DNA of 64,000 nt from Psychrobacter sp. FDAARGOS_221 (GCF_002313155.2 NZ_NWFK02000001.1:434001-498000); one strand, 5' to 3'. Shown: positions 27,500-38,574, counted from the stretch's first letter. Program-made: numbers and translations. Notes: a model not told the origin generated them from the sequence alone.

Positions 27500-28477
27500 C
27501 TACAGTTGATCAATGGCCATCTGAGTTAAGACGCGCCCACGTGCTGTTCTAAGCACATAACCTTGCTGAATTAAATAGGGCTCGATAACATCTTCTAACG
27601 TACCTCTATCCTCTGCCATAGCTGCAGCAATGGCTTCTACCCCTGCAGGACCGCCATCAAAGCGGGCATGAACCATCTCAATATAGCGTCTATCTAAATG
27701 GTCTAGACCACGTCTATCAACCGCAAGCATATCAAGCGCACTGTCTGCGATATCCCCTGTGACTTCACCATTAGATTTGACTTCCGCATAGTCGCGTACC
27801 CTGCGCAGCAAACGGTTTGCAATTCGAGGCGTACCGCGTGATCGACGAGCAACCTCTACCGCACCTTCTGGTGTCATTGTCACGTTCATCAATCTTGCTG
27901 AGCGGCTAACAATGGTCGTTAAATCTTCAATGTTATAAAACTCTAGACGCTGAACAATACCAAATCGATCTCTTAACGGAGACGTCAGTAAGCCGGCACG
28001 TGTCGTCGCTGCAACTAAGGTAAAAGGCGGTAAGTCCAATTTAATCGATCGTGCTGCAGGACCTTCGCCAATCATAATATCAAGCTGGAAGTCTTCCATC
28101 GCTGGATATAATATCTCTTCAATTACTGGGCTTAAACGGTGTATCTCATCAATGAATAGCACATCGCCTTCTTCTAAGTTGGTCAGCATGGCAGCTAAGT
28201 CACCGGCTCGCTCAAGAACAGGACCGGATGTTGAACGCAAGTTGCCACCCATTTCACGGGCAATAATATTAGCTAAAGTAGTCTTACCAAGACCTGGAGG
28301 ACCAAAAATTAGGGTGTGGTCTAACGCTTCATTGCGACGTCTTGCTGCTTCGATGAACACTTCCATTTGCTCACGGACAACGGGCTGACCGATATAGTCT
28401 GCTAATGTACTGGGGCGAATATTACTGTCTACTACGTCATCAACTCGCTCTAGCGGGTTAATCAGTCTGTTTTCCAT
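27500..28477 (-). CDS. ruvB: Holliday junction branch migration helicase RuvB
   Basis: The hexameric AAA+ motor of RuvABC, 325 residues. Walker A is GPPGLGKT (59-66) and Walker B is VLFIDEIH (D110/E111). Sensor and arginine-finger regions are [17 protein letters not shown] and [19 protein letters not shown]. The C-terminal winged-helix has DRRYIEM and [18 protein letters not shown]. ruvA, usually immediately upstream, is not here: the next upstream gene is a LysR regulator. ruvC is at 6010-6594, so the three ruv genes are dispersed. Confidence 0.97.
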   Translation of the reverse strand: MENRLINPLERVDDVVDSNIRPSTLADYIGQPVVREQMEVFIEAARRRNEALDHTLIFGPPGLGKTTLANIIAREMGGNLRSTSGPVLERAGDLAAMLTNLEEGDVLFIDEIHRLSPVIEEILYPAMEDFQLDIMIGEGPAARSIKLDLPPFTLVAATTRAGLLTSPLRDRFGIVQRLEFYNIEDLTTIVSRSARLMNVTMTPEGAVEVARRSRGTPRIANRLLRRVRDYAEVKSNGEVTGDIADSALDMLAVDRRGLDHLDRRYIEMVHARFDGGPAGVEAIAAAMAEDRGTLEDVIEPYLIQQGYVLRTARGRVLTQMAIDQL

Positions 28478-28793
28478 AATTAAATTATCTTATTTTCAGT
28501 GTTTATTTTTAGAATTAAGTATTTGAATGTGCTAAGCGTTAGCTTATAAAGGGTTATGCTTAATATATTGGCGCAAATATGTGTGAGATTACTGGCATCA
28601 ATTATAGCATTTATAGCAGATGAAAGAGCGATCAAAGACTCAACTGTAAATAGCTAAACGTTAAATCGATTGCTGCTCATTTAAACAAAAAAATACGCAC
28701 CAACAGCAATCATGATAGTTGTCTATCAAAATTGCTACTAGTGCGTATCGTTATTATCCTAAAACGCTTTAGCAGGGCGTATTAATGCCTAAC
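28478..28793. other. Spacer between ruvB and the LysR gene
   Basis: About 315 bp with no gene. It contains the LysR terminator (28690-28749). The ruvB promoter should lie in the left part but is not evident. Confidence 0.5.
28690..28749 (-). terminator. Large terminator hairpin of the LysR gene
   Basis: ATACGCAC with a nearby AGCAAT pairs with ATTGCT and GTGCGTAT across a central loop that itself contains ATAGTTGTCTAT. On the minus strand the hairpin is followed by TTTTTTT. It lies about 45 nt past the regulator's stop codon. Confidence 0.8.
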
Positions 28794-29699
28794 TTATAGT
28801 GCAGCGTGGAAATGCTTTTTCAACACTTCTAAGCAGCGAGTAATTTTCGCTGGCTGCTGTTCGCGATCTAATGTAACCGCATACAATACGAAGTGAGGTA
28901 AAGAGAATTCAGGTAGTACTTCAACAAGCTCACCTGAGGCTAACTCTTTTTGTACGTCTAAAGACATCACACGAACCAGGCCATGACCTTCTTTTGCTAA
29001 GGTTGTTGCTAAGAACACGTTATTGGTTTGAATTCTAGAATTCAATTTAACGCGGTTCTTCTTACCGGTTTCGATGCTACTAAACTCTAGAGAGTTTGGA
29101 TCTTTCATCAAGTCAATACCGATTAACTGATGATTGGTCAAATCTTTAGGCTTAGTGATTTTCTCATGCTGTCTCAAATAATGTGGTGATGCCACTAATA
29201 TTTGTTTTACTTCAGCCAATGGATAAGTTGCCACTGATGTGTCTTTAATCTGTGGGCTCATACGAATGGCAATATCAGCACGCTCATCAATCATATCGAT
29301 GTAATGGTTATCAGCGATGAAATAAATACTTAAATCATCATGTGCTGACATCCAAGTCGATAAGGCAGGCAAGATGTGATTAACGCCTAGCTCAGGTGTG
29401 GTTGCAATACGCAAACTACCGGCTAGCTCATCACGCAATTGGTTTACTTTAATTCGACCTTGGTCTGCTGCAGTTACAACGTCTTTTGCAGATTCGTAGA
29501 AACTGGCACCAGCTTCAGTCAAACTAAGCTTACGCGTAGATCTATGTAATAATACGACGCCCAAGTCTTTTTCAAGAGAGCGGATTTGTTGGCTTACTGC
29601 ACTTGTGGTAATCCCAAGTTGTCTAGCTGCCCCACTAAACGAACCATGACTGACAACACTTGCGAATACAGCCATTCCTCTTAAATTGTCTAACATCAT
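28794..29699 (-). CDS. LysR family regulator, CrgA/AaeR-like
   Basis: A 301-residue LysR-type regulator. The HTH (about 5-64) reads FASVVSHGSFSGAARQLGITTSAVSQQIRSLEKDLG, then VVLLHRSTRKLSLTEAG, which places it in the CrgA-like branch. The effector domain spans about 90-295. No divergent target gene is evident: dnaX upstream is on the same strand, with a gap of about 170 nt. The target is unknown. In the first codons ATG ATG is possible at 29699 or 29696. Confidence 0.9.
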   Translation of the reverse strand: MMLDNLRGMAVFASVVSHGSFSGAARQLGITTSAVSQQIRSLEKDLGVVLLHRSTRKLSLTEAGASFYESAKDVVTAADQGRIKVNQLRDELAGSLRIATTPELGVNHILPALSTWMSAHDDLSIYFIADNHYIDMIDERADIAIRMSPQIKDTSVATYPLAEVKQILVASPHYLRQHEKITKPKDLTNHQLIGIDLMKDPNSLEFSSIETGKKNRVKLNSRIQTNNVFLATTLAKEGHGLVRVMSLDVQKELASGELVEVLPEFSLPHFVLYAVTLDREQQPAKITRCLEVLKKHFHAAL

Positions 29700-29866
29700 T
29701 TTTGAACACCTAACGTATATAATATAAGTGGGGTATTATAGCGTATTTTATGAACAAATGTTGACAATATGTGAACTTCTGTCCAGTTTTTTCCCATTTT
29801 TCGGTTGTTTTTTTGTTTACTTATTTTACAACTTATATTCAGTAGGTTTATATAATTTGCAATTGA

Positions 29867-32239
29867 CTACTGCTCGCTATCTAATAGCTTTAAATTAGTG
29901 ATTTCCCCATTAAAATCATGGATTAAGCGGTGCATCACTGGACTCGAATTTATTAGATTTTTGGCAGATTGTATCGCTTTCACTTCACGTGTTTTTTGTC
30001 TATTTTGCGGCAATAGATCCGCCTTGTCATTATTAAGTGCAGGTTCAATAGCAATTGTGGTCTCTGATCCAAATTGGTCTTCTAAATGCATCGCAAGATG
30101 CTTAAAAATACTTTGCATATTTTTGGTATCAAAGGCTACTTTAAACTCACTTTTACCGTGAATATCGCCAGTCATTACCCCTTGCCTTGCCAATGCCAAC
30201 TGATCTTGTGCCAATGTGCCGGTTTCTCGAGCATTTTGCAACCAATAGTCCCACTTCTCTGGGCTCCACTCACCTTCTAGCTCGACCACTGGTGATTTAA
30301 GCAGATGACGAGGGTCTTGTGCGCTCATCCCCGGTGCAGCCTTTTCGGCTGATGCCGCTTCTACACTTGTGGTTTCAGCATAATCATTAACTGGCGCTTG
30401 CTCAAACGTATCATTTGCAGAGTCAGCCTCTGATGGTTTGATATCAAGCGTTTCCGTTTCAACAGCTGGATTTGAAGCAGAGTCGCTATCAAGCAGTTGA
30501 CTTGCTTGGTTATCTATTGCTGGCTCAGCTGTTGGGTCATCTACTGGAACTACATTCGGCTCTGCAGCACTTGACTCAATGTCATTGAGTGGTTGCTCAG
30601 CGACTGTGGCAGACTCAGTCTCAATTGGCGCCGATTTAAAACCGGGGGATTGTACTAAACTGTCATTATTTAATAAAGTATTTTGTTCACTATTTTTATC
30701 ATTATCTAGAGCAGTTAAAGGCGTCTGGCTATCCGCTTGGCTACCATTGTCAAAACTATTATTTTGTTGATTGCTATCTATTACATTACTGTCTATCTGT
30801 GCAGACTGTTGTTGGACAGCTAATTGTTCAACATCTTGTTGTTGGAAGTTCGTTTGTTGAAAGCCATCTTGTTGATTATGCTCTACATCGTGAGATGGCG
30901 TATTTTCAAAACTCGTCTCAAGGTTATGGTTGTCGTTAACTTCAGGCTCAGCATAGATTAGATTATCGGGCTGCGTATTTAAATTTTGAACATTATCGAC
31001 TGACGCATCACTACCGTCATGAATAATAGTATCAGTGTCAGCAGTTTGGTTTGCTTCATCTTTATGAACAGCTGTTTCATTAATAGCTGTCTGACTAACG
31101 TCTGCTTGACTAGAAGCTGCTTGATTGACTGCCACTTCATTCACACCCAGTGGTCTGAACGCCAATAATCTTAATAGACACATCTCAAGAGCTTGTAGTG
31201 GCGTATTTGCCAGCTTAATCTGCTCACGACCTTGGACTACGATTTGATAATACAGCTGCAACACGTCTGGAGTAATTTGCTGCGCTAAATGGTTAATTTG
31301 TTGAGCCTGAACATCATTCACATTGAGGCTGACATCAGGCAGCAGTTGCACCATCGCTATTTGATGCAACAGCTCAGCAAGCCCGTCAAACATACTACCG
31401 GCATCGACCATTTGTGCGCGCATCTGCTCAATATGCGCCGATACCTGCTGCTTATTACCTTGATATATGTCTAATATCAAACGTGCCAAATCAGCACTGT
31501 CAATTAACCCCAGCATCTCATTGACTGTATCATCGGTCAACTGCCCTTGCCCAAACGCAATGGCTTGGTCGGTCAATGACAGTGCATCACGCACTGAGCC
31601 CTTAGCAGCGTTGGCCAGTTGCCACAGCGCAGGCTGAGTATAGTCAATGCCCTCTTGAGTCAACAAGTTTGCCAGATGCTCGCTGATAGCTTGCTGTGCT
31701 AAAGGTCTTAGCACAAACTGCAAACAGCGACTGATAATGGTAATGGGTAGCTTCTGGGGATCGGTGGTTGCCAGTAAGAACTTGACGTGTTCCGGCGGCT
31801 CTTCCAATGTTTTTAATAACGCATTAAAACTATGGGTAGACAACATGTGCACTTCGTCAATTAAGTACACTTTATATCGGCCTTGAGTCGGCGCATAAGG
31901 AACGTTGTCAATCAGCTCACGCGTATCTTCGACCTTGGTGCGTGATGCAGCATCAATCTCAATCAAGTCAATAAAACGGCCTTGATCAATCGCGACGCAG
32001 CTACTACATACCCCGCATGGCGTACTGGTGATACCGGTTTCGCAGTTAAGACACTTAGATAAAATACGGGCAATGGTAGTCTTACCGACACCACGGGTCC
32101 CGGTAAAAAGGTAAGCATGATGTAATCTATTGTGATCAATCGCGTTGATTAATGCCTTAGATACATGGGTTTGACCAACCAATTCATGGAAGTTTTTTGG
32201 TCGGTATTTACGTGCTAAGACTTGATACTGCTGCGACAT
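29867..32239 (-). CDS. dnaX: DNA polymerase III subunit tau/gamma
   Basis: The clamp-loader ATPase and replisome organiser. AAA+ features are Walker A GTRGVGKT (47-54), a zinc-binding cysteine set C63, C66, C75, C78, C81, DEVHML and an SRC sensor (TIISRCLQF). Domain III ends near residue 365 (CLLRLLAFRPLG). Then follows an unusually long Gln/Asn/Asp/Ser-rich acidic stretch (about 372-645). The folded C-terminal tau domain (about 655-790) includes WDYWLQNARETGTLAQDQLALARQG. At 790 residues it is longer than E. coli tau (643), all due to the linker. No AAAAAAG slippery site was seen at the domain III/IV border. ybaB-recR, often downstream, are absent. Confidence 0.95.
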   Translation of the reverse strand: MSQQYQVLARKYRPKNFHELVGQTHVSKALINAIDHNRLHHAYLFTGTRGVGKTTIARILSKCLNCETGITSTPCGVCSSCVAIDQGRFIDLIEIDAASRTKVEDTRELIDNVPYAPTQGRYKVYLIDEVHMLSTHSFNALLKTLEEPPEHVKFLLATTDPQKLPITIISRCLQFVLRPLAQQAISEHLANLLTQEGIDYTQPALWQLANAAKGSVRDALSLTDQAIAFGQGQLTDDTVNEMLGLIDSADLARLILDIYQGNKQQVSAHIEQMRAQMVDAGSMFDGLAELLHQIAMVQLLPDVSLNVNDVQAQQINHLAQQITPDVLQLYYQIVVQGREQIKLANTPLQALEMCLLRLLAFRPLGVNEVAVNQAASSQADVSQTAINETAVHKDEANQTADTDTIIHDGSDASVDNVQNLNTQPDNLIYAEPEVNDNHNLETSFENTPSHDVEHNQQDGFQQTNFQQQDVEQLAVQQQSAQIDSNVIDSNQQNNSFDNGSQADSQTPLTALDNDKNSEQNTLLNNDSLVQSPGFKSAPIETESATVAEQPLNDIESSAAEPNVVPVDDPTAEPAIDNQASQLLDSDSASNPAVETETLDIKPSEADSANDTFEQAPVNDYAETTSVEAASAEKAAPGMSAQDPRHLLKSPVVELEGEWSPEKWDYWLQNARETGTLAQDQLALARQGVMTGDIHGKSEFKVAFDTKNMQSIFKHLAMHLEDQFGSETTIAIEPALNNDKADLLPQNRQKTREVKAIQSAKNLINSSPVMHRLIHDFNGEITNLKLLDSEQ

Positions 32240-32347
32240 AATAGACGATCAACCCTTTTTATCATTTATCATTGATGGTTTTATAATTTACTTTTACTAT
32301 TTTTTGAAACTTGAACGGCTTTAACATACAGACATAGCTGTGATGGA

Positions 32348-33838
32348 TTAACCATTCACTTGCTGGTACAAGCGTTTTTCTGTTTCTGACATCTGCGACC
32401 CCGACTGATGGAACACATCCATCTCAACCTTCACGTTTCCTTGGCCATCATTATTGGACATATCAAAAGCTAAAATGAAGTACTCTTTCATAGCAGGATC
32501 CTGTAGCTGCGCATTAATATCTGTCAATAATTGACTGTAATTTTGCTGTAGATAGCCACGGCTGTACTGAGCATTTTCACTTAATCCATAAACGATAATG
32601 ACGTAGTGATGACCAAAATCATTATACGAATGCTGATGACTGATATAGCCATCCATGCACTCTTGCTTGCTGCGCGATTCATAAGCCATCATCTCTTCTA
32701 TAATACTCAATCGAGTATACATAGACTCAGCAACCAGTAGCTTCACTTGATCCAGTGGAATGGTGTCATTGGCATTGTGGCGGCGTTTGGTAGTGCCGTT
32801 AAGCAGCTTTTGGAAGGTAGTCGCATAGGCCTGTAGCTTCTTAACCAAATCCGCTTGCGCTTGCTTAGCCTCAGGCTGAGCTAAGTATTGAGGATCTGTC
32901 ATATTCGCTAAGCGGGTTTCTACTTTGGTCAATAGCCCAATATTCACCAGCTGTTGCTGTACTGCTATCGCACGCTCGAAAAATGCAGCGCTGCCTAAAT
33001 ATTGCTGTGCCAACGCATACTCACTTTCAAAGTCATCGAAGGCTACTAATGTCTGCAAATGATAATCTAGAAAGCTCAGCAAATCGCTTGGCGTTTGTAG
33101 CAGCTTAATAATTTTATAAAAGCTATTGAGACTTAACAGTTGTAGCACACGGCTTTCATCGTCTAGATCAAGCACACACTCTTCTTGGAAAAAGCGACTG
33201 CCAAAGTCATGTTCAATCTGGAAGCTCTCATCTTTATGGGTAAAGATGATAGACGTTAAGCCTAGATAGTGAATCTTATCTTGTGACTCATCACTTGGTA
33301 ATTCAAGCTTAGCGCTAATCTGTTGATAACGCTTATTTATCTGAGTGGCCACCTGCTGTCTTATTTCAGCCAGTACTCTTTTTTCGACATTGGTACTTTC
33401 CACTTCAAGCGACTCATGGTGCACCAATACGTACAGTTTTTGATTGCCAATTTGAAATGCATAATCAAACTTGCCTGCACCGACTAGAGGATCGTTGTTA
33501 TTAAGATAAACCGATAAAAACGTCCGATGAAACATGGATGTCCAATCGAAAGCAGGCGGTTGTTTTTTCTGTGATTTTGGTGATGTTTTTAGCATAGAGT
33601 CTGAGTTAGTCTTGGCTTCGTTTGATGGATTAATGAGAGGCTTAGTAACCGCTCTTGGCTTATTGGCCTGTAACGGCTCACCCTGCTGCTGCGATGATAG
33701 CGTATTAGCGTCAGTACTAGAAGGACGTTTTACGGTCGGACTATCATCTGCTGATGTGCTACTGTCATCTGCTAAATAGTATTTTTTACCATTATTTAAA
33801 CGAACACTTTTTATTTTTTGACTGGAATAGTTTGACAT
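32348..33838 (-). CDS. Unknown 496-residue protein
   Basis: Not recognised. The first ~95 residues are polar and probably disordered (Ser/Lys/Gln rich). From about 98 a folded region begins (FDWTSMFHRTFLSVYLNNNDPLVG), with a strand-rich part (KFDYAFQIGNQKLYVLVHHESLEVES), then long helices (about 250-400) and a second strand-rich part at the C-terminus (HHYVIIVYGLSENAQYSRGYL, EYFILAFDMSNNDGQGNVKVEMDVFH). No signal peptide or membrane segment was seen, so it is cytosolic. The gene lies 108 nt upstream of dnaX on the same strand and could share its transcript. Probably lineage-restricted. Confidence 0.6.
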   Translation of the reverse strand: MSNYSSQKIKSVRLNNGKKYYLADDSSTSADDSPTVKRPSSTDANTLSSQQQGEPLQANKPRAVTKPLINPSNEAKTNSDSMLKTSPKSQKKQPPAFDWTSMFHRTFLSVYLNNNDPLVGAGKFDYAFQIGNQKLYVLVHHESLEVESTNVEKRVLAEIRQQVATQINKRYQQISAKLELPSDESQDKIHYLGLTSIIFTHKDESFQIEHDFGSRFFQEECVLDLDDESRVLQLLSLNSFYKIIKLLQTPSDLLSFLDYHLQTLVAFDDFESEYALAQQYLGSAAFFERAIAVQQQLVNIGLLTKVETRLANMTDPQYLAQPEAKQAQADLVKKLQAYATTFQKLLNGTTKRRHNANDTIPLDQVKLLVAESMYTRLSIIEEMMAYESRSKQECMDGYISHQHSYNDFGHHYVIIVYGLSENAQYSRGYLQQNYSQLLTDINAQLQDPAMKEYFILAFDMSNNDGQGNVKVEMDVFHQSGSQMSETEKRLYQQVNG

Positions 33839-34225
33839 AGCATCTATTTAACCTAATAGTGACGATAAGAGCATCATTCATTGCGTGCTTATGGGTGATT
33901 GCGTAATATCTTAAATCACTGACTTTAAGCACTGTTTTTAGTGATAATAGAATGGCTCACCAATAATTTAATCAATGAGGTTTACTATACCGTTTTTTTT
34001 AATCGGTTGCACTTATCGCTTAGCACTAATCGTAAATGACTGGGTTAAAATTGGGGTTACAATCATGAATACAAGTGGCTAATCTTAAAAGCTAATGCAG
34101 AAAAAAATATAGGACTGCCAAAAATAAGCAGTCCCATAATTTCCACTGACTATATTTGTACTAACCATTAAATAGGTCATCAGTCAGCGAGTCATCAACA
34201 GTATTTGGCTATTTAGATATTATGA
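33839..34225. other. Spacer between lysS and the unknown gene
   Basis: About 390 bp with no gene. It contains the lysS terminator at 34105-34134. An upstream promoter for the unknown gene / dnaX is expected near 33850-33950; none is clear. Confidence 0.5.
34105..34134 (-). terminator. Intrinsic terminator of lysS
   Basis: GGACTGC (34112-34118) and GCAGTCC (34128-34134) form a 7-bp stem. On the minus strand it is followed by TATATTTTTTT. It lies about 90 nt beyond the lysS stop codon. Confidence 0.75.
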
Positions 34226-35764
34226 CTACTGTTGCTTCATACGCATGTGCGGGAATAGAATCACATCGCGAATACTGGCAGCATCAGTGAATAACATCAC
34301 TAAGCGGTCGATACCAATACCCTCACCTGCTGTTGGGGGTAGACCATAAGATAAGGCTTCGATATAGTCCGCATCAAAGTGCATGGCTTCATCATCACCC
34401 GCTTCTTTTTCTGCCACTTGGTTATGGAAGCGCTCAGCTTGGTCAGCTGGGTCATTCAGCTCACTAAAGCCGTTCGCAATCTCACGACCGCCAATGAATA
34501 GCTCAAAACGATCGGTAATTTCTGGGTTCTCATCATTACGGCGTGCTAATGGCGACGTTTCAGCTGGATATTCAGTGATGAACGTTGGTTGACGCAGTTT
34601 ATGTTCAGCGGTTTCTTCAAAGATAATGGTTTGTAATTTACCAATACCAAAGCCATCTTTGACTTGCTGTTTTAACACGTTTTGTGCATAGTCCGCTAAA
34701 TAATCTCTATCATCGATTTTTGCCATGTCGAAATCATCAGCGTATTTTGCAATCGCATCTTTCATGCTTAGACGCTCAAATGGCGCTTTTAAGCTGATAC
34801 TTTCTTCTTGATAAGTCAGTTCAGTCGTACCTAAGATTTCAACTGCCAACTCATTGAACAAACGCTCAGTGAGATCCATCAAGTCTTTGTAATCAGCATA
34901 AGCTTGGTAGAACTCAATCATAGTGAATTCTGGGTTATGACGTGTTGATACGCCTTCGTTACGGAAGCTACGGTTGATTTCAAACACACGTTCAAAGCCG
35001 CCAACAACCAAGCGCTTCAAGTAAAGCTCTGGTGCAATGCGTAAGTAAAGTGGCATGTCTAACGCGTTATGATGAGTAATGAAAGGACGCGCGACCGCAC
35101 CACCTGGGATTGGGTGCATCATTGGCGTCTCTACTTCCATAAAGCGCTCATTAAGCATAAACTTACGAATACCGCTAATCACTTGACTGCGAATCATAAA
35201 CGTATCACGGCTTGATTCGTTGGTCATAAGATCAAGATGACGGTTACGATAACGTGCTTCTGTGTCCGCTAAGCCGTGGAATTTGTTTGGCATTGGGCGC
35301 AGTGATTTGGTCAGTAACGTAATCTCTTGGATGTGAACGTACAAATCACCTTTACCAGAACGACCGATAAAGCCTGAAACACCAACGATATCACCTAAGT
35401 CTAACGATTTGATTAGCACTTTGGTATCGTCATCTAACTCTTTACGGGCAACATATAACTGGATACGACCGGTCATATCTTGAATAACCATAAATGAGCC
35501 ACGGTTCAACATCACACGGCCCGCAACGTTCACTTGAGTCTTATCACCGGCTGCTGCTTTTTCTTCAATTTCTTGCTTGCTAACGCCTTCAAACTGCTTT
35601 TGCAAATCCTCAGCATAATCCGTACGTTTGAACTTGTTTGGATAAGCGACTTGGCCAGAAGCACTAATCGCATCTAGCTTAGCTTGACGCTGAGCAATCA
35701 GCTCATTGGTTTCGTCAGCAGATTGGATTTGTTCTTGATCGTTATTCGTTGTTTGATTAGACAT
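34226..35764 (-). CDS. lysS: Lysyl-tRNA synthetase, class II
   Basis: It charges tRNA-Lys in the cytosol. The N-terminal OB-fold anticodon domain (about 55-160) is followed by the class II core. Motif 1 is [20 protein letters not shown], motif 2 is [29 protein letters not shown] (located near 255-285, quoted as landmark), and motif 3 is [13 protein letters not shown]. The protein is 512 residues from ATG 35764; the frame continues to a TTG at 35776, but GGAA eight bases upstream favours the ATG. prfA lies 77 nt upstream on the same strand, so prfA-lysS may be one transcript. Confidence 0.97.
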   Translation of the reverse strand: MSNQTTNNDQEQIQSADETNELIAQRQAKLDAISASGQVAYPNKFKRTDYAEDLQKQFEGVSKQEIEEKAAAGDKTQVNVAGRVMLNRGSFMVIQDMTGRIQLYVARKELDDDTKVLIKSLDLGDIVGVSGFIGRSGKGDLYVHIQEITLLTKSLRPMPNKFHGLADTEARYRNRHLDLMTNESSRDTFMIRSQVISGIRKFMLNERFMEVETPMMHPIPGGAVARPFITHHNALDMPLYLRIAPELYLKRLVVGGFERVFEINRSFRNEGVSTRHNPEFTMIEFYQAYADYKDLMDLTERLFNELAVEILGTTELTYQEESISLKAPFERLSMKDAIAKYADDFDMAKIDDRDYLADYAQNVLKQQVKDGFGIGKLQTIIFEETAEHKLRQPTFITEYPAETSPLARRNDENPEITDRFELFIGGREIANGFSELNDPADQAERFHNQVAEKEAGDDEAMHFDADYIEALSYGLPPTAGEGIGIDRLVMLFTDAASIRDVILFPHMRMKQQ

Positions 35765-35840
35765 TGCAGTTTCCAAAGTAGGTCAAAAAATTGATAAATA
35801 TAAACGAAAATTAAGCAGCTGACAGGTCAGCCGCTTTTAT

Positions 35841-36932
35841 TTAAGCATCGCCGCCAATACTGGCCATCAAGTCAGCTTGATGCTCACGAGTTAAGGCATC
35901 GAGCAACTCATCTAAATCACCTTCCATAATAGCGTCTAACTTATACAAAGTTAAGTTAATACGGTGATCAGTCATACGACCTTGCGGGAAGTTATAAGTA
36001 CGAATACGCTCACTACGGTCACCACTACCAACTAAGTTGCGGCGCAGTGCATCAGCGGTATCGACTTGTTCTTGAACCTTAGCTTGTTGAATACGCGCAA
36101 TCAGCATTTGCATCGCTTTTGCACGGTTTTTATGTTGGCTTCGCTCTTGCTGACATTCGGCAACCACACCGGTTGGAATGTGAGTTAGACGTACCGCTGA
36201 GTCAGTGGTGTTAACGTGCTGACCACCTGCACCACTTGAGCGGAAGGTATCCATACGGATATCGGCAGGGTTCAACTCAACCGTATCATCAATCTCTACT
36301 TCTGGCATCACAGCCACGGTACACGCTGAGGTATGCACACGCCCTTGGCTTTCAGTCTCAGGTACACGCTGTACGCGATGCGCACCAGACTCAAACTTTA
36401 AACGGCCATAAACATCATTACCCGATACGCGGGTAATAATTTCTTTATAACCGCCGTGCTCGCCTTCGTTGGTAGATAAGACTTCGATACTCCACCCTTG
36501 CGCAGACGCATAACGCTCATACATGCGGAACAGATCACCAGCGAAGATTGCCGCCTCATCACCGCCCGTACCGGCACGAATTTCTAAGAAGGCAGGTACT
36601 CTGTCATTAGGATCTTTCGGCAGCATCATGACATTAAGCTCTTCTTCCATAGCTTCAATATCTTCAGCCGCAGTATCGATCTCTTCTTGCATCATCGCCT
36701 TCATTTCGGCATCTGATGCTTCTGCAATCATCTCTTCAGCATCTTTTTTATCTTGCTCAGCTTGAAGATAACGCTGCCATAATGCGGTAATCTCTGACAG
36801 ATCGCTGTGCTCCATAGACAGCTCACGGAATTTATTATTATCGCTAATAATATCCGGGTCAGATAATAAGGCAGTCACTTCTTCAAAGCGATCTACCATT
36901 TGATCAAGGCGTTCTCGTAACGAGTCTTTCAT
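35841..36932 (-). CDS. prfA: Peptide chain release factor 1
   Basis: RF1 reads UAA and UAG and triggers peptide release. The GGQ loop lies in [21 protein letters not shown]. The codon-recognition motif of the RF1 type (PxT) is seen as [12 protein letters not shown]. The protein is 363 residues, normal. Methylation of the GGQ glutamine is usually by PrmC, whose gene often follows prfA but is absent here; lysS follows instead. The gene is relevant to the in-frame TAG found at 55596-55598, which RF1 should recognise. Confidence 0.96.
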   Translation of the reverse strand: MKDSLRERLDQMVDRFEEVTALLSDPDIISDNNKFRELSMEHSDLSEITALWQRYLQAEQDKKDAEEMIAEASDAEMKAMMQEEIDTAAEDIEAMEEELNVMMLPKDPNDRVPAFLEIRAGTGGDEAAIFAGDLFRMYERYASAQGWSIEVLSTNEGEHGGYKEIITRVSGNDVYGRLKFESGAHRVQRVPETESQGRVHTSACTVAVMPEVEIDDTVELNPADIRMDTFRSSGAGGQHVNTTDSAVRLTHIPTGVVAECQQERSQHKNRAKAMQMLIARIQQAKVQEQVDTADALRRNLVGSGDRSERIRTYNFPQGRMTDHRINLTLYKLDAIMEGDLDELLDALTREHQADLMASIGGDA

Positions 36933-37215
36933 AAGTAATCTTTTAATTAGTCTTGTATAAGGTGAAATATAAGCAGGATGTCATGTCGGTCAAATAGACT
37001 AGAGGTTCGAAATCAATGAGTATTAAATGTGTATAAACAGCATCAATCTGTGACCGATTGGCATATTCAAAAATAAGGTCGGTAATTATACCAAATTTTG
37101 GCTAAAATACCGACCTTTTGCACAAAGCAAGTTTAGCAATAGCGTAACACGCTGCTGATTTATTTAAATAACTCACCTTTTAGCTTTAAATAACTTCAGC
37201 GGCGCACACACACTA

Positions 37216-38361
37216 CTATACTTTTCTAAGTAGTACTGAACCAATTGAATAGCCCGCACCAAACGAACACATCACGCCCAAATCACCCGAGCTAAGCTTG
37301 TCTTTAAAGCGATGGAATACAATCACTGGACTGGCTGAACTGGTGTTACCAAACTCATCAATAACCGTTGGTGTAATTGCAGGATCTGCCTCTTTACCAA
37401 CCACACTGCGTAAAATCAAGTTAATCATATTGATATTGGCCTGATGTAGCCACATCATTTTAACTTCTTCGGCAGGCAGGTTGTTCTCTTGCAAATGAGT
37501 GCTGATAATCTCAGAGACTTTCGGGCACACTTCACGGAAAACTTTTCGACCATTTTGTAAAAATAGCTTATCGGTCACTGGCTCATTGATATCGTCATAC
37601 AGTTTACGTCCAGCAGCGAAGTACTCACCTCTGTCCATAAAGCCACATTCATTCTTAATATTGATTGAGAACTGAGTAAATAGCTTACTGTCGATAATCT
37701 CATAGCCTTTTGGCGTCTCACTGTGCTCAATAATGCTGGCAGTAGCGACATCACCAAAGATAAAGTGACTGTCACGATTACGCCAGTTTAAATGGGCAGT
37801 AGTGATTTCAACGTTAACCACAGCAATTCGGGTACCTAAGCCGCCTTTGATAGAACCAACCGCTTGTGCAATACCGAAGGTAGCGGCACTACAGGCCACA
37901 TTCATATCATAAGCAAAGCCGCCTTCCATACCAATAGCATGTTGGATTTCAATGGCTAGTGCAGGATAGGCACGGGGTAAATTAGAACAAGCGACAATGA
38001 TGCCATCTAATTGATTGGGCTCAATACCAGCCTCTTCAATCGCTTGTAGTAGCGCATCACGACCCATCTCTGCCATTAATGACAGCTCTTCGCCAAGCTT
38101 TCTTTCAGGGAAGATTGGCATCATCACATTAGGGTCTAAGATGCCAGACTTTTCCATCACATAGCGAGACTTAATACCAGACACTTTTTCGATAAATTCA
38201 GCGGAAGATTTTTCTAATGCAGTACGTTCACCTGCTTCAATCTCACTGGCGTGCTCTGCGTTATAATTATCAACATATTGATTGAATGACTCAACCAACT
38301 CTTCATTACTGATACTATATGGCGGAATATATAGCCCTGTCCCTGTAAGATATGTTTTCAT
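37216..38361 (-). CDS. FabH-like beta-ketoacyl-ACP synthase III
   Basis: A thiolase-fold condensing enzyme, 381 residues. The Cys-His-Asn triad is present: C157 in VACSAATFG, H306 in WLHQANINM, and N339 in FGNTSSASP. It is longer than E. coli FabH (317) because of extra residues near the N-terminus (about 28-60) and in the middle. Longer FabH-like paralogues in Pseudomonas and Acinetobacter can start chains from acyl-CoA. Here it stands alone, away from fabD/fabG/acpP, which argues for a paralogue rather than the main initiator. Confidence 0.85.
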   Translation of the reverse strand: MKTYLTGTGLYIPPYSISNEELVESFNQYVDNYNAEHASEIEAGERTALEKSSAEFIEKVSGIKSRYVMEKSGILDPNVMMPIFPERKLGEELSLMAEMGRDALLQAIEEAGIEPNQLDGIIVACSNLPRAYPALAIEIQHAIGMEGGFAYDMNVACSAATFGIAQAVGSIKGGLGTRIAVVNVEITTAHLNWRNRDSHFIFGDVATASIIEHSETPKGYEIIDSKLFTQFSINIKNECGFMDRGEYFAAGRKLYDDINEPVTDKLFLQNGRKVFREVCPKVSEIISTHLQENNLPAEEVKMMWLHQANINMINLILRSVVGKEADPAITPTVIDEFGNTSSASPVIVFHRFKDKLSSGDLGVMCSFGAGYSIGSVLLRKV

Positions 38362-38574
38362 ACTACTTCCTATTTTTCTAAAAATTTATTTTTGTTGGTT
38401 TCGCTAGAAATTATAATGTGCTGTTCTCGCAGTCAATGCGCAATCTTTGCAACCAAGCTCATTATTATGCCTGTTTTGTGGCATGATTCCTAGGGCATGT
38501 GTTTATCATAAATGTTATAAAATCTTAGATTTTATACGCTTAACCATTATCATTTTGATCAATGAGTCATTATT

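Noticed and set aside
30980..31160. Programmed frameshift in dnaX
   Set aside because: No AAAAAAG (CTTTTTT on the plus strand) was found near the end of domain III, so no gamma product is claimed.
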